From positions 992,001 through 1,056,000 of the forward strand of contig NZ_CP030261.1 in NCBI RefSeq assembly GCF_003312915.1: a DNA stretch of 64,000 bases. Reading direction: 5' to 3'. Below are positions 43,020-52,683 of the stretch, in pieces; positions within the stretch are counted from its first letter, which is position 1, and each line of letters begins with the position of its first letter. The notes below the pieces were generated by a model, which saw only the letters and a list, made by a program, of their open reading frames with translations, was not told where the DNA came from and searched no databases. A program made the translations under genes and the position numbers. Origin of the DNA: Flavobacterium fluviale (GTDB taxonomy: Bacteria; Bacteroidota; Bacteroidia; Flavobacteriales; Flavobacteriaceae).

Positions 43020-43604
43020 ATGAGTCAAGGAAAGTTTCAAAACAAATACCGTATTTCTTCAATAAGAGCTCAATGGTGGGATTATGGTTGGAATGGAGCC
43101 TATTTTATAACTATTTGTACACAAGGGTGAGAACATTATTTTGGAGAAATTCAAAATGACAAGATGGTTTTGTCAGAGGTTGGTATTATTGCTGATATAT
43201 TATGGCATCAAATACCAATACACCATAAAAACGTTGAATTGGGTGATTTTGTAGTCATGCCAAATCATATCCACGGAATTTTGATTATCGACAAACATTT
43301 GAATAATGCAAATGTAGATAATGTAGAGACAGGGCATGCCCTGTCTTTACCAACAGAAATAATTCAAAAACCAGGTTTGCAGCGTTTTCAAAATATTGGT
43401 AAAAATACTATTTCGTCAATTGTTGGATCATATAAATCTGCGGTAACCAAACATGCTAACAGATTGGGATATCCGCATCAATGGCAAAAATTATTTTACG
43501 ATAACATTATTAGAAACAATAATGATTATCAAAAAATTTCTGATTACATTGTTTCAAATCCAGAAAATTGGGCAAAGGATAAATTTAAAACAGAAGAAAC
43601 ATAG
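43020..43604 (+). pseudogene. REP-associated tyrosine transposase (RAYT) broken by a nonsense codon
   Basis: One continuous frame from ATG 43020 to the stop at 43604, 194 residues, interrupted by a single TGA at 43128-43130 (codon 37, in the context FITICTQG-stop-EHYFGEI, where the family has Arg or Lys). The rest is intact: MPNHIHGI is the HUH metal motif, VGSYKSAV carries the catalytic Tyr, and KLFYDNIIRNNNDYQKISDY follows. A palindrome is embedded at 43323-43350. Start codons downstream (43164) would leave a truncated protein lacking the N-terminal strand. Confidence 0.88.
43323..43350. repeat. REP-type palindrome inside the RAYT gene
   Basis: 28-bp near-perfect palindrome around the 18-bp perfect core GACAGGGCATGCCCTGTC (43328-43345), flanked by GTAGA/TTTAC with one mismatch. 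It is read in frame as VETGHALSLP. Confidence 0.8.
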
Positions 43605-43621
43605 TTAAAAATCAAAATTAT

Positions 43622-43629
43622 TACTTTTG
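43622..43629 (+). promoter_or_regulatory. -7 promoter element of the phosphorylase-like gene
   Basis: TACTTTTG, 19 bp before the ATG at 43649. Confidence 0.45.
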
Positions 43630-43648
43630 ATTTATAAAATAAAAAAAC

Positions 43649-45337
43649 ATGAAAGAAACCAAACATATATCAAGATCTAGAGCGCAGGAATCGTCTGCGG
43701 CGATAGAAAAAATGTACATTACAATGCGCCATTTATTCAACCGTGGTTTTTACAAACCAATGGGAGTTTCTGGCGACAGCTTACGAGAATCATTATTAGC
43801 ATTACGTCCTGAAATCTACGGAAATATAGCCGAAGAAAAAGTAGAACTTAACGGACTTTTATACGTTATAGAACGTTTACCAATTGGAATCGAACAATGC
43901 CGTTTTATCAATTTAACTTCTGACGAAGGATATTCTAAATCGCATTTTCAGGCAATTGTTCCTCCAAAAAGAAGAAGAAACTGCTACAGAATCGACGAAG
44001 AACAAATGAACGTAGAAATTACGCGCGGCCGTTCTGATATCTATGACATTCTAACACATTTGACTTTCATTTTTATTGAATCTCATAAAATTAAAAACAG
44101 AGTTTTAATTGATGACGGAGGAGAAGTTTCTCGCGACTGGCAGAAATTGGAACAGGCTGTTATGCAGACCAAAAAGCTTTCTCAAGTTGAAAAAGAAAAA
44201 GCTATTTCGCACGTGGCTAATATTTTAGCAAGAACTTTCGAAGAAGTTTTAGATATTTACGATGCTTTTGGTTCAGAAAATGCGCCAGATCGCTTCCTGC
44301 ACGTTATTTATTGGTTAGGAAAATTAGCAATCGAAGAAATTGTTGAGAATAATAAACGTACAATTACTTTTAGCCCGGTTTTACGCGAGCGTTTAGGGCA
44401 CCATATTCACGGAGAAATCTGGGCAACAAATATTAAAGAAGTTCTTAAAGCAAACGATTTGCTGAAAAGACCAATTCACGTCATTAGTGCGAATATGCAC
44501 AGTGTCATGAATTCGATTTTTGCAACGCCGTTATTAAAAACAAAATTTAAAGGAAAAACAGATTTCTTTATTTACGAAGAACTAAGCAGTTCAGGATCAA
44601 AAGAAATTAGAGGTCAAGTTGAAGAATTAGCTCTTAAAAACGGAATGATTTCACTTCCAGATACTTCTGGAACCAATATCGACGTTCAGATTTTTGATAC
44701 GGCGAAAATTGACTGGTCGAAAACGGCATTTTCTTATGCTAATATCGATGAAGAAAAACCAGTTATCATTGTAATGGATTATGCTTTTGGAGAACAAGCT
44801 TATGAAACTATCGATGAACTTTTGAAACCATTTAAGAAAGAAACTTTACTAAATGTAAAATCGGTTTCTATTATGGGTAAAGCTGGAATTCTAGAAGGTG
44901 GAAAAGGAGATATTATGATCCCGACGGCACATATTAACGAGGGAACTGCAGATAATTATTTCTTCGAAAATGAACTTACAGGTGCAATGTTTGAAGGAAA
45001 TGACATTGATATTTATGAAGGCGCGATGGTAACCGTTCTTGGAACATCTTTACAAAATAGAGATTTACTGAAATTTTTTCACGAATCAACATGGGGTGTA
45101 ATTGGTCTTGAAATGGAAGGATCTTATTACCAAAAAGCGATTCAGTCGGCATCTAAAATTAGAAAAAGCGTACCGCATGATATTAAAGTTCGTTATGCTT
45201 ATTATGCTTCAGATAACCCGTTAGAAACAGGAAGTACGTTAGCTTCTGGCGGTTTAGGAACCACTGGTGTTAAACCAACTTATTTGATTACAATAAAAAT
45301 TCTTGAACAGATTTTTAATATAAAAGAGCCAGTATAA
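43649..45337 (+). CDS. conserved flavobacterial protein with a phosphorylase-like C-terminal half (DUF6909-like)
   Basis: 562 aa, cytoplasmic. The C-terminal half (from about residue 280, SANMHSVMNSIFATPLLKT) contains IMGKAGILEGGKGDIMIP, GTSLQNRDLLKFFHESTWGV and GLEMEGSYYQKAIQSA; the EMEG motif and order resemble the nucleoside phosphorylase/nucleosidase superfamily. The N-terminal half is helical and specific to this group. An AMP nucleosidase-like or catalytically altered role is conceivable, but I would not name a substrate. The stop codon is immediately followed by the ATG of the Wzz-like gene, so they are co-transcribed. Confidence 0.6.
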   Translation: MKETKHISRSRAQESSAAIEKMYITMRHLFNRGFYKPMGVSGDSLRESLLALRPEIYGNIAEEKVELNGLLYVIERLPIGIEQCRFINLTSDEGYSKSHFQAIVPPKRRRNCYRIDEEQMNVEITRGRSDIYDILTHLTFIFIESHKIKNRVLIDDGGEVSRDWQKLEQAVMQTKKLSQVEKEKAISHVANILARTFEEVLDIYDAFGSENAPDRFLHVIYWLGKLAIEEIVENNKRTITFSPVLRERLGHHIHGEIWATNIKEVLKANDLLKRPIHVISANMHSVMNSIFATPLLKTKFKGKTDFFIYEELSSSGSKEIRGQVEELALKNGMISLPDTSGTNIDVQIFDTAKIDWSKTAFSYANIDEEKPVIIVMDYAFGEQAYETIDELLKPFKKETLLNVKSVSIMGKAGILEGGKGDIMIPTAHINEGTADNYFFENELTGAMFEGNDIDIYEGAMVTVLGTSLQNRDLLKFFHESTWGVIGLEMEGSYYQKAIQSASKIRKSVPHDIKVRYAYYASDNPLETGSTLASGGLGTTGVKPTYLITIKILEQIFNIKEPV

Positions 45338-46318
45338 ATGAGTACAAAAGTACCCCACAATTCAGAAGATCAAGAGATTGATTTAGCTAGGATTTCAAAA
45401 AAAATAAGCAATTTTTTGGAATCTGTTAAAAGTTCTATTTTTAATGGAATTCAGTTTTTTGTACAAAACTGGATTGTTGTTTTGGTTTTAGTTGTGGCTG
45501 GCTTTGGTCTTGGAATGATTTTAGATAAAACGCAGAAAAAATATCAGCATCAAATTATAGTATCGCCAAATTTTGGAAGTACGGATTATTTGTATTCCAA
45601 AATCGATCTGATTGATTCTAAAATTAAAGAAAAAGACACAATATTCTTGAAGAATACTTTAGGAATTGAAAAACCTAGTGATGTAAAATCTATAGAAATT
45701 AAGCCTATTGCCGATGTTTATAATTTTATTCAGAACAAGCCTGAAAATTTTGAATTGATCAAATTGATGGCTGAAGATGGTGATATTAATAAGGTACTTC
45801 AAGAAAATATTACAAGTAAAAATTACACTTATCAAACGATAATTTTAGTTACAAAAAGCAAAACATCTGAAGATAAACTCATTAAACCACTTTTGAAGTA
45901 TTTCAATGATTCAGATCATTATAGTAAAATACAAAAGGAGATTTACAAGAATGTAGAATTAAAAATGAAACAAAATGATACTATTATCAAGCAGATAGAT
46001 GGTGTTTTAAATAATTTTTCTAAGTCTACTAATAATAATGCTAAAAGCGATAAACTGGTGTACTATAATGAAAATACCCAATTAAATGATATTATTAAAA
46101 CAAAAGAGACATTGATTAACGAACAGGGAAATCATAAAATTGAACTGATAAGTTATGATAGGATTATAAAAGAAAACAGTGTTGTGCTAAACAAAGAGTC
46201 TGAAGTATTTCAAGGACGTTTAAAAATTATCTTACCCTTAGCTTTTATTTTAGGATTTATTTTGCTTCGAATGTTTGTTCGTTTTTATAGAAACCAATCA
46301 CGTATTTTGACTGTTTAA
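45338..46318 (+). CDS. Wzz-like chain-length determinant / polysaccharide co-polymerase
   Basis: 326 aa. An N-terminal membrane helix (WIVVLVLVVAGFGLGMIL, about residues 46-64) and a C-terminal one (IILPLAFILGFILLRMF, about 297-313) enclose a periplasmic domain rich in helices (residues 70-290), the Wzz/PCP layout. The kinase domain of Wzc-type proteins is absent, so it would be of the PCP-1 kind. It starts with the ATG right at the previous stop. Position ahead of the polysaccharide cluster supports a role in chain-length control. Confidence 0.7.
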   Translation: MSTKVPHNSEDQEIDLARISKKISNFLESVKSSIFNGIQFFVQNWIVVLVLVVAGFGLGMILDKTQKKYQHQIIVSPNFGSTDYLYSKIDLIDSKIKEKDTIFLKNTLGIEKPSDVKSIEIKPIADVYNFIQNKPENFELIKLMAEDGDINKVLQENITSKNYTYQTIILVTKSKTSEDKLIKPLLKYFNDSDHYSKIQKEIYKNVELKMKQNDTIIKQIDGVLNNFSKSTNNNAKSDKLVYYNENTQLNDIIKTKETLINEQGNHKIELISYDRIIKENSVVLNKESEVFQGRLKIILPLAFILGFILLRMFVRFYRNQSRILTV

Positions 46319-46345
46319 AATTTTCAGATTATTAATCAAAAAAAT

Positions 46346-46353
46346 TACATTTG
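46346..46353 (+). promoter_or_regulatory. -7 promoter element of the lipoprotein gene
   Basis: TACATTTG, 16 bp before the ATG at 46370. Confidence 0.45.
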
Positions 46354-46369
46354 CCAAAAATTTAAAATA

Positions 46370-46906
46370 ATGAATAATAAATCTATCTTAATAAATTTAA
46401 TTGCTGTTGTATGTTTCATTTCTTGTAAAAATAAAGAAGCACAAGAACCAGTAGAAGAGGTTAAAGCAAATACTTTTGATGTAATTGTTGATTTAAACAT
46501 ACAAAAAGACGATGAATTAATTCTTTTTTACAAGGATGCATCAATAGCTTATTTTGATGAGAAGAATACGGTTTATAACGGCGTAAAAGGAAAACCAGAA
46601 GCACAAACGGTTACTTTTAGTGTTCCTGAAGGAATTTTGCCAAACGATATTCGTTTTGATATAAGTTCTAAAAAAGACCAGCAGCCAATAAAAATCAATT
46701 CGATAGCATTGAGCTACAGTGGCAGAACTTTTAAAATTGAACAAAGAGATTTATTAAAATATTTTACTCCAAATGAGTTTATAAATTTTGATGAAGCAAC
46801 AGGCACAGCTTCTTTTACAGAAAAAGAGGGTAATTATGACCCAATTTTTAATACAAAACCGGCAATATATGTTGAGCTTGAAAAAATAGAAAACATTAAA
46901 TTATAG
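46370..46906 (+). CDS. lipoprotein of unknown function
   Basis: 178 aa. Signal peptide with lipobox (MNNKSILINLIAVVCFISCK; Cys at residue 19). The mature region has a low-complexity Glu/Ala/Val stretch and then a beta-sandwich-like domain: DVIVDLNIQKDDELILFYKD, AQTVTFSVPEGILPNDIRFD, KINSIALSYSGRTFKI. This layout resembles lipoproteins that go with glycan synthesis operons, but no family is recognised. A strong terminator separates it from the flippase gene. Confidence 0.65.
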   Translation: MNNKSILINLIAVVCFISCKNKEAQEPVEEVKANTFDVIVDLNIQKDDELILFYKDASIAYFDEKNTVYNGVKGKPEAQTVTFSVPEGILPNDIRFDISSKKDQQPIKINSIALSYSGRTFKIEQRDLLKYFTPNEFINFDEATGTASFTEKEGNYDPIFNTKPAIYVELEKIENIKL

Positions 46907-46934
46907 CCAGAAATAGTTATAAGATAAACATAGG

Positions 46935-46967
46935 AGGTTAATTCATTATTTATGAGTTAACCTTTTT
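46935..46967 (+). terminator. terminator between the lipoprotein and polysaccharide genes
   Basis: AGGTTAATTCAT / ATGAGTTAACCT 12-bp stem (one G-T) with TATTT loop and T5. An AGGAGG within the stem mimics a ribosome-binding site but is part of the hairpin. Confidence 0.85.
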
Positions 46968-46980
46968 AATATAAAGTATA

Positions 46981-48201
46981 TTGATAATTTTATTTCGTAA
47001 ATATTTTTTTCAGCATGCATCGTTGATTGTATTGATGTTTGGAGCACTAAGTTTTTTTGCTTCGAATATTTTTATGAAAGAGATTCTAAGCCCGGAACTT
47101 TACGGATATTTATCTGTTTTTATTACCTATTTTTCATTTATATATGTGTTTGGAAACTTTGGTACTGAGCAGGTTTTTCTGCGTTTTTCGGTACCTGAAG
47201 CAAAAAATAAGATAAGCACTCAAAAAACATTACTTTATTTAAGTCTATTTTTTACTCTCTTTTCTGCTTTGACAGGAACAATACTTTTCAAACATTGGTA
47301 TAAAGAAATTTCTATCAATCCTGTTTTTTTATTTTTTTCGAGTTTAAGTATTATCGGATCAACTTTTTTATTCTCCGTATTACGCTTAAACTCAAACTTT
47401 GTATTATCTCAGCTTTTGTCAAATAGCTGGAAAATAGGAATGTTTTTTCTTTCAGCAGTATATTTAATTTATAGTTATTCGGACTTCTATTTATTCCTCA
47501 ATATAATTTCGATGATTATGATAGTTTGTTTTATTTTTTACCTCTTTTATATCATCAAAAAGATTCAATTTAATTTTAGTACAGAAAGAACAAACAAACA
47601 GTTATTTGAATCTTCGTTTCATTTTTTTATCTCCATATCTTCGTTCTCCTTAATAATTTTTGCAGATCGTTTTATTGTAGAACATAAATACACATTTGAG
47701 AAATTTGGAGATTTCTTTTATTTGAGCACTTTCTTTTTGGCGCCATTTTCTATTATTCAAAGCTATATCGGATTCAAACAATTAATTCATTTCAAGACCA
47801 ACTTTATAAAAAGGGATTTTCAACGGTTTTTAAAAAAAGTGATTTTATTTGGCGTACTAATGGCAGTTGGTTTGTGCGCAATTACATTTTTAATTCGTTA
47901 TTTTAAAATAATTAATTTTCCTTTCGAACACTATATAAGCATTATCATCTTGTTATTAATTACGGGAATAGTAAGATTATATGCCTCATCTGTAAGCGCG
48001 GCATTTGAAGCAAAAACATCTATTGAAACACTGAGAAAATCGAACTTATTAATTGTTATTATTACAGTCCTGATTTTATTATTTACTTTTATTTTTGTTG
48101 ATTCGATAGAGATGATAACTGTAAATATAATTATTGTCTGGTTTTTACGAAGTCTTATTTGTAAACAGCTGCTTTATAATCAAATTAAAAAGGAGAAGTA
48201 A
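46981..48201 (+). CDS. oligosaccharide flippase (Wzx-like), TTG start
   Basis: 406 aa, about 12 hydrophobic helices, MOP-type polysaccharide flippase fold. N-terminus IILFRKYFFQHASLIVLMFGALSFFAS is typical, followed by LSPELYGYLSVFITYFSF and AASVSAAFEAKTS-type loops. The first usable codon is TTG at 46981; an in-frame TAA lies at 46972 and no ATG occurs before the first transmembrane helix. Moves lipid-linked oligosaccharide units across the inner membrane. The next gene overlaps its stop by one base (TAATG), marking the start of a tightly packed cluster. Confidence 0.82.
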   Translation: MIILFRKYFFQHASLIVLMFGALSFFASNIFMKEILSPELYGYLSVFITYFSFIYVFGNFGTEQVFLRFSVPEAKNKISTQKTLLYLSLFFTLFSALTGTILFKHWYKEISINPVFLFFSSLSIIGSTFLFSVLRLNSNFVLSQLLSNSWKIGMFFLSAVYLIYSYSDFYLFLNIISMIMIVCFIFYLFYIIKKIQFNFSTERTNKQLFESSFHFFISISSFSLIIFADRFIVEHKYTFEKFGDFFYLSTFFLAPFSIIQSYIGFKQLIHFKTNFIKRDFQRFLKKVILFGVLMAVGLCAITFLIRYFKIINFPFEHYISIIILLLITGIVRLYASSVSAAFEAKTSIETLRKSNLLIVIITVLILLFTFIFVDSIEMITVNIIIVWFLRSLICKQLLYNQIKKEK

Positions 48202-49592
48202 TGAAAACGCCATTATCAAAAATATATACATTTCTCTTTTATACAGGGCTTTTCTTTTTTTCATTTAATGAATATTATGGTATTTCTTTTTTAGGTGAAT
48301 TTAAAACAGAATCCGGAGCCCTTTTTTTTCTCTTAGGTTTCTTGCTATTGATTGTTGAAAGTATAGCACAAAAAAAAATATCGATTCCTTATAAAAGCAC
48401 TCTTTTTCAATTACTAGTATTCTTTTTGCTTTGGTGTTTTACAACGACTTTACTAAATGGAAATACTGTTTTTTCCAATTATTTTAAGCACACCAGCGGT
48501 TTTAAGCGGTTTTTGAGACAATACTTTTCGTTTCTTCTTTCTTGTGTGGTTTTCTTTTTACTGTACTGGAACGTGATTTGTAAAATGAAAGTTTCTGATA
48601 TTCTTTTAAAGATTAGAAAGGTATTTTTACTTTCATTAATTGTTGCATTTGTGTACGGATTTTTAGAAACACTGGTTGTAATTTTTGGCTTTGGAACTTT
48701 TTATCCTGTTCTAAAATTATTTAGTTATTTCCCTTTTTTAGAAGTTTCCCTTCATTCTGCCGGAAGAATTTCATCTATTGCTTATGAACCTCCATTTTTA
48801 GCTATTTATCTTATAACCATTTCGGGCTGGATGTTTAGTTATATTCTAACTCATAAAAGCCCATTTAAGTTTCTGCCGGCATTTGCAGTTTTATTTTTAA
48901 CCTATTTTTCAGGCTCCAGGACAGGACTTGTTGTGGTTGTTATTCAGCTGTTTGTATTTTGTACGTTTTTGTATAAAGACCCGCGTTTTAAATCTTATAT
49001 CGTAAAATCTCTCTTCGGATTTGGATTGGTTTTTTGTTTTTTACTTCTTTTAAATGGAGAGAAAATGGTAAAATCTATAAGTGAAAAAGCCGATTCTTTA
49101 GATTTTAAAAAGAACCTGACCAAAAATGTATCTAATCAGTCAAGATTTGGTATGCAGTATGCGGCATTTCATGTTTTTCTGGAAAATCCTATTATTGGAG
49201 TAGGTTTTGGACAGCAGGCTTATCATATTCGGACCCATTATCCGAGCTGGGCAACAAGAAATAACTACGAGTTTGAACTTCTCTATAAAAACAAAAACGA
49301 GAGATCTTTTCCGCCGGGATATAATATTTACACTCGGTTACTTGCCGAAACAGGTTTGGCTGGAATTGCTTTATTTTTGATGCTGCTTTATTTTTCTTTG
49401 CGAGAAGCCAGATTACTGCTGAAAAAAGCAAAAGGTGATGAAAAGATTTTATTAATAATTATTTTGATTTCTCTTATCGGATTATATATAAATTGGCTTC
49501 AAATCGATACTTTTAGAATGTATGGCGTATGGCTGAATTTGGCTGTTTTGATTCGATTGAGATACAAACCATTAAACTTAAGAGATGAATAA
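48201..49592 (+). CDS. O-antigen ligase/polymerase family membrane protein, copy 1
   Basis: 463 aa, about 10-12 transmembrane helices. A large periplasmic loop near residue 320-380 (NPIIGVGFGQQAYHIRTHYP and FPPGYNIYTRLLAETGLAGIALFL) carries the Wzy_C/O-antigen ligase signature GxGxxxxxxxN(Y/I)xxLxE(T)GxxG. It either polymerises repeat units (Wzy) or ligates glycan to a carrier. Its 3' end overlaps the next gene by 8 bp. Contrast the second protein of this type at 50375. Confidence 0.85.
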   Translation: MKTPLSKIYTFLFYTGLFFFSFNEYYGISFLGEFKTESGALFFLLGFLLLIVESIAQKKISIPYKSTLFQLLVFFLLWCFTTTLLNGNTVFSNYFKHTSGFKRFLRQYFSFLLSCVVFFLLYWNVICKMKVSDILLKIRKVFLLSLIVAFVYGFLETLVVIFGFGTFYPVLKLFSYFPFLEVSLHSAGRISSIAYEPPFLAIYLITISGWMFSYILTHKSPFKFLPAFAVLFLTYFSGSRTGLVVVVIQLFVFCTFLYKDPRFKSYIVKSLFGFGLVFCFLLLLNGEKMVKSISEKADSLDFKKNLTKNVSNQSRFGMQYAAFHVFLENPIIGVGFGQQAYHIRTHYPSWATRNNYEFELLYKNKNERSFPPGYNIYTRLLAETGLAGIALFLMLLYFSLREARLLLKKAKGDEKILLIIILISLIGLYINWLQIDTFRMYGVWLNLAVLIRLRYKPLNLRDE

Positions 49593-50382
49593 AATTCTAG
49601 TTTTAATTCCATATTATAATAATATCGAAGGTTTGTTAAAATCTCTAAAATCAATAGATGCAGATGAAAATTTGGATGTATTAATTGTGGATGATGGAAG
49701 TACAATTAAATTGCAAAAAGAGCTGATTGCTGGAAGTTTTAAAGCCAATGGAAAAATCCTTTATAAAATTTCAGAGAAGAATGAAGGAATAGAATCAGCA
49801 TTGAATCATGGATTAAAAATAGCTAAGAGTCAACAATACGAATATATAGCGAGATTAGATTGCGGCGATGTTTGTTTGGGCAAAAGATTCCAAATTCAGT
49901 CTCAATTTTTAGAGAAAAACCCTGAAATTAAAATTGTCGGCTCCAACGTATTGGCTGTAGATTGTAACGATAATTTCTTATACGCAATTAATCTTCCGCT
50001 GAATCATGAAGATATAGAAAAGAAAATGTATTTCAATTCAATGCTTATACATCCCGCCGTAATGTTTTGTAGTTCAATATTAGACACAATTGGTTATTAT
50101 CCTACTCAATATAAATCTGCAGAAGATTATGCTTTCTTTTTTGCGATTTTGAAAAAACATAGAATTGCTAATTTACAAGAGTATCTAACCCAAATAGAAA
50201 TAAACGAAAAAGGAATTTCTTTGCAGAGAAGACAGCAGCAGGTAAAAAGCAGAATCCAGATTATTAAGGATAATTTTTATTTTGGATGGTATCCAATTTA
50301 TGGCCTTTTCAGAAATTATGTATTACTTGTATTACCGTACAGAATAATTTTGAAGATTAAAAAAATAAAGAAAAATGCTTAA
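49585..50382 (+). CDS. glycosyltransferase family 2
   Basis: 265 aa GT-A type enzyme. N-terminal LIPYYNNIEGLLKSLKSI and LIVDDGSTIKLQKEL nucleotide-sugar binding start, an acidic sugar/metal motif YIARLDCGDVCLGKR (the usual DxD variant DAD is replaced by DCGD), and SNVLAVDCND. A C-terminal hydrophobic stretch suggests membrane attachment. Donor and acceptor unknown. Overlaps genes on both sides (8 bp), consistent with coupled translation. Confidence 0.88.
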   Translation: MNKILVLIPYYNNIEGLLKSLKSIDADENLDVLIVDDGSTIKLQKELIAGSFKANGKILYKISEKNEGIESALNHGLKIAKSQQYEYIARLDCGDVCLGKRFQIQSQFLEKNPEIKIVGSNVLAVDCNDNFLYAINLPLNHEDIEKKMYFNSMLIHPAVMFCSSILDTIGYYPTQYKSAEDYAFFFAILKKHRIANLQEYLTQIEINEKGISLQRRQQQVKSRIQIIKDNFYFGWYPIYGLFRNYVLLVLPYRIILKIKKIKKNA

Positions 50383-51571
50383 TATATTAAAAAAGAACGG
50401 TTTCGAATTTCTATCGTATGTTTTGATAGTGTCGCTTTTTTTTTCAAAGGCGATTCCTAATATTATTTTAGCTGTATTATCATTATGGATTTTAATTGAT
50501 TTTAGGAGAATACAAAAACCTAAGCTTCAATTTTCATCCAGTAATTTTTTATGGACATTGGTAGTTTTTTTAATTTTAAAATCAATTTTTTTCGGAACAA
50601 TTGTTCATGATCTAAAAGTTTATAAAGGCTTGCTTTTAATATTTTGGTTATCAATTGTTTTTCAAAGAATTAAAGATAAAGACAGACTCAAAACCGTTAT
50701 TTTATGTTCTATAACCCTTGTAGTTTTAATTTCACTTTTTTTAATTGCATTATATTATTTTAAAAACAACAGCCTTCCTTTTTCTAATACGGCTGAGGTT
50801 AATCAGTTATTATTATTAGAGCGTCCGTATATTGGATTTATTGCTGTTTTGGGTGTTTTTTTAGCTATAGAAAAAGCAGTTTTAAATCCCTCTTTTAAAA
50901 TAATATGGTTCAGTAATGCAATAGTGCTGTTTCTATTTATAATTCTTATTTCAGCAAGAATTTCTATTCTCACTTTGTTTTTATTGGCCGCAGTTTATTT
51001 AGTTTTTTATTTTAGAATTAATAAATTGAAAAAGACCCTTATTTTAATAAGTCTTGCTATTGGATTTGGAGTTTTAGTATTTACAAATAAGAATATCTCA
51101 GAACGATTTTTTATAAAAAGCAATCTTTCAGAATCTTTAAAAACAGCATCAGATTATGAGCCAAGAATCGTAATTTGGGATTGTGCATTTCGAATGACAA
51201 AAGAAAATAACTTTAACTTTTTAGTTGGTTTTGATGGTTATAAAACTATAGAAAAATATTTTTCAGACTGCTATTCATCCAATATTGAAAATGAATCAAA
51301 ACGAGAGTATTTTTTATCAGAAAATTTCAATTCGCACAATCAATTTATTGATTTTTATTTAATAGGAGGAATTACAGCACTTTTATTGTTTGCTGTGTTC
51401 TTTATTAAATTACTAAACGAATCAAGATATAATTTTTTTAAAGCAGCTATAGTAGTTTCGTTCTTGCTTTTTTTCATAGTAGAAAATATATTTTACAGAC
51501 AATTTGGATGTTATTTGTTTGGTTTATTTATACTAATTTTACCGCATAATAAATTAAATGAAGAAAATTAA
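50375..51571 (+). CDS. O-antigen ligase/polymerase family membrane protein, copy 2
   Basis: 398 aa, about 10-12 transmembrane helices. Conserved-looking periplasmic part near residue 250-320 (EPRIVIWDCAFRMTKENNFN and NFNSHNQFIDFYLIGGITAL), again matching the Wzy_C/ligase plan HNxxxxxxxxxG. Shorter and more divergent than copy 1; low pairwise similarity by eye. Two such proteins in one cluster suggest a polymerase plus a ligase. Overlaps the next gene by 14 bp. Confidence 0.8.
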   Translation: MLNILKKNGFEFLSYVLIVSLFFSKAIPNIILAVLSLWILIDFRRIQKPKLQFSSSNFLWTLVVFLILKSIFFGTIVHDLKVYKGLLLIFWLSIVFQRIKDKDRLKTVILCSITLVVLISLFLIALYYFKNNSLPFSNTAEVNQLLLLERPYIGFIAVLGVFLAIEKAVLNPSFKIIWFSNAIVLFLFIILISARISILTLFLLAAVYLVFYFRINKLKKTLILISLAIGFGVLVFTNKNISERFFIKSNLSESLKTASDYEPRIVIWDCAFRMTKENNFNFLVGFDGYKTIEKYFSDCYSSNIENESKREYFLSENFNSHNQFIDFYLIGGITALLLFAVFFIKLLNESRYNFFKAAIVVSFLLFFIVENIFYRQFGCYLFGLFILILPHNKLNEEN

Positions 51572-52682
51572 AATTGTACATGTTCTCCATTCTGTAGGAG
51601 GAGTTGATGTTTCGTTGAGACAGATACTTCACAATTTAGATACTGAGAACTTTGAGAATATAGTCATTCATGGAGACTCGGATACTGATAAAGAATTTGT
51701 AAATAAAGATTCTAAACCATTAGTACATTATCTTTTGCCAATTTACAGAGAGATATCTTTATTAAATGATTTGTCATCAATTTTAAAAGCATGGAAAATT
51801 ATTCGAAAAGAAAAACCAGATTTAATACACTCTCATAGTACAAAAGGTGGAGTAATTGGAAGAATTGCTGGTTTTTTAACGGGAACAAAAGTTTTACACA
51901 CTCCTCAGGCATTTTCTTTTTTAAGTGCAGAGAGTAAAATTAAAGAATATGTTTTTCTTAAAATTGAAAAACTGCTTTCTAAAGGAAATACCGTTTTACT
52001 AGCATCTTCTCAATCGGAATTAAATAGAGCAATAAGAGAGGTTGGTTTTCCAAAAAATAAAACAGATCTTTTTAATAACGCTATAGAGCCAATTGAAAAA
52101 ATATTTGATTTATCTATACCCAAAACATGGCCAGACCAATATCTTTGTACAGTAGGCAGACCTTGTTATCAAAAAAACATCGAAGAGCTGATTCAGGTTT
52201 TATATGAACTTAATAAAAATGTAGATATACATTTAGTTATTTTAGGATTAGGCCATCATGCCGACCATATTAAGCAGGTTGAAAATTTAATTACGAAACT
52301 AAATTTAAAAGATAAAGTAACATTACTAAACTGGACAACCAGAGAAGATGTTTTGAATATTATTAGCAAATCGAAACTTTACCTTTCAACAGCCCGATAT
52401 GAAGGGCTTCCCTATTCGATTATTGAGAGTTTGGCACTAGCAATTCCTTGCGTAGTTTCTGATTGTGATGGAAATAGAGATTTAATTACAAATGATTATA
52501 ATGGTTATTGTATAAAAGAAAACAAAACATTAGAGTTCAGTAATAAGATTGGTGTTTTGCTTCAAGACGAAAAATTATATGATGAATTTTCAAAAAATGC
52601 TAAGAACACTTTTGAAGACGGCCATAATATTTATAAAAAAATAAAAGATTTAGAATCTATATATAGAGATCAATTGAAATAA
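51558..52682 (+). CDS. glycosyltransferase family 4
   Basis: 374 aa, GT-B fold. N-terminal [18 protein letters not shown], then [18 protein letters not shown]-terminal nucleotide-sugar domain with [19 protein letters not shown] and the E-x7-E motif [21 protein letters not shown]. Retaining hexosyl or related transferase; specificity cannot be inferred. ATG at 51558 within the preceding gene; next gene follows by one base. Confidence 0.92.
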   Translation: MKKIKIVHVLHSVGGVDVSLRQILHNLDTENFENIVIHGDSDTDKEFVNKDSKPLVHYLLPIYREISLLNDLSSILKAWKIIRKEKPDLIHSHSTKGGVIGRIAGFLTGTKVLHTPQAFSFLSAESKIKEYVFLKIEKLLSKGNTVLLASSQSELNRAIREVGFPKNKTDLFNNAIEPIEKIFDLSIPKTWPDQYLCTVGRPCYQKNIEELIQVLYELNKNVDIHLVILGLGHHADHIKQVENLITKLNLKDKVTLLNWTTREDVLNIISKSKLYLSTARYEGLPYSIIESLALAIPCVVSDCDGNRDLITNDYNGYCIKENKTLEFSNKIGVLLQDEKLYDEFSKNAKNTFEDGHNIYKKIKDLESIYRDQLK

Positions 52683-52683
52683 T

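Noticed and set aside
43128..43130. TGA in the RAYT gene as a selenocysteine codon
   Set aside because: Homologous position is not a Cys/Sec in this family, and no SECIS-like structure or selenium gene is visible.
46931..46958. AGGAGG followed by ATG-AGT-TAA as a small leader gene
   Set aside because: Codes for two residues only and is part of a terminator stem.
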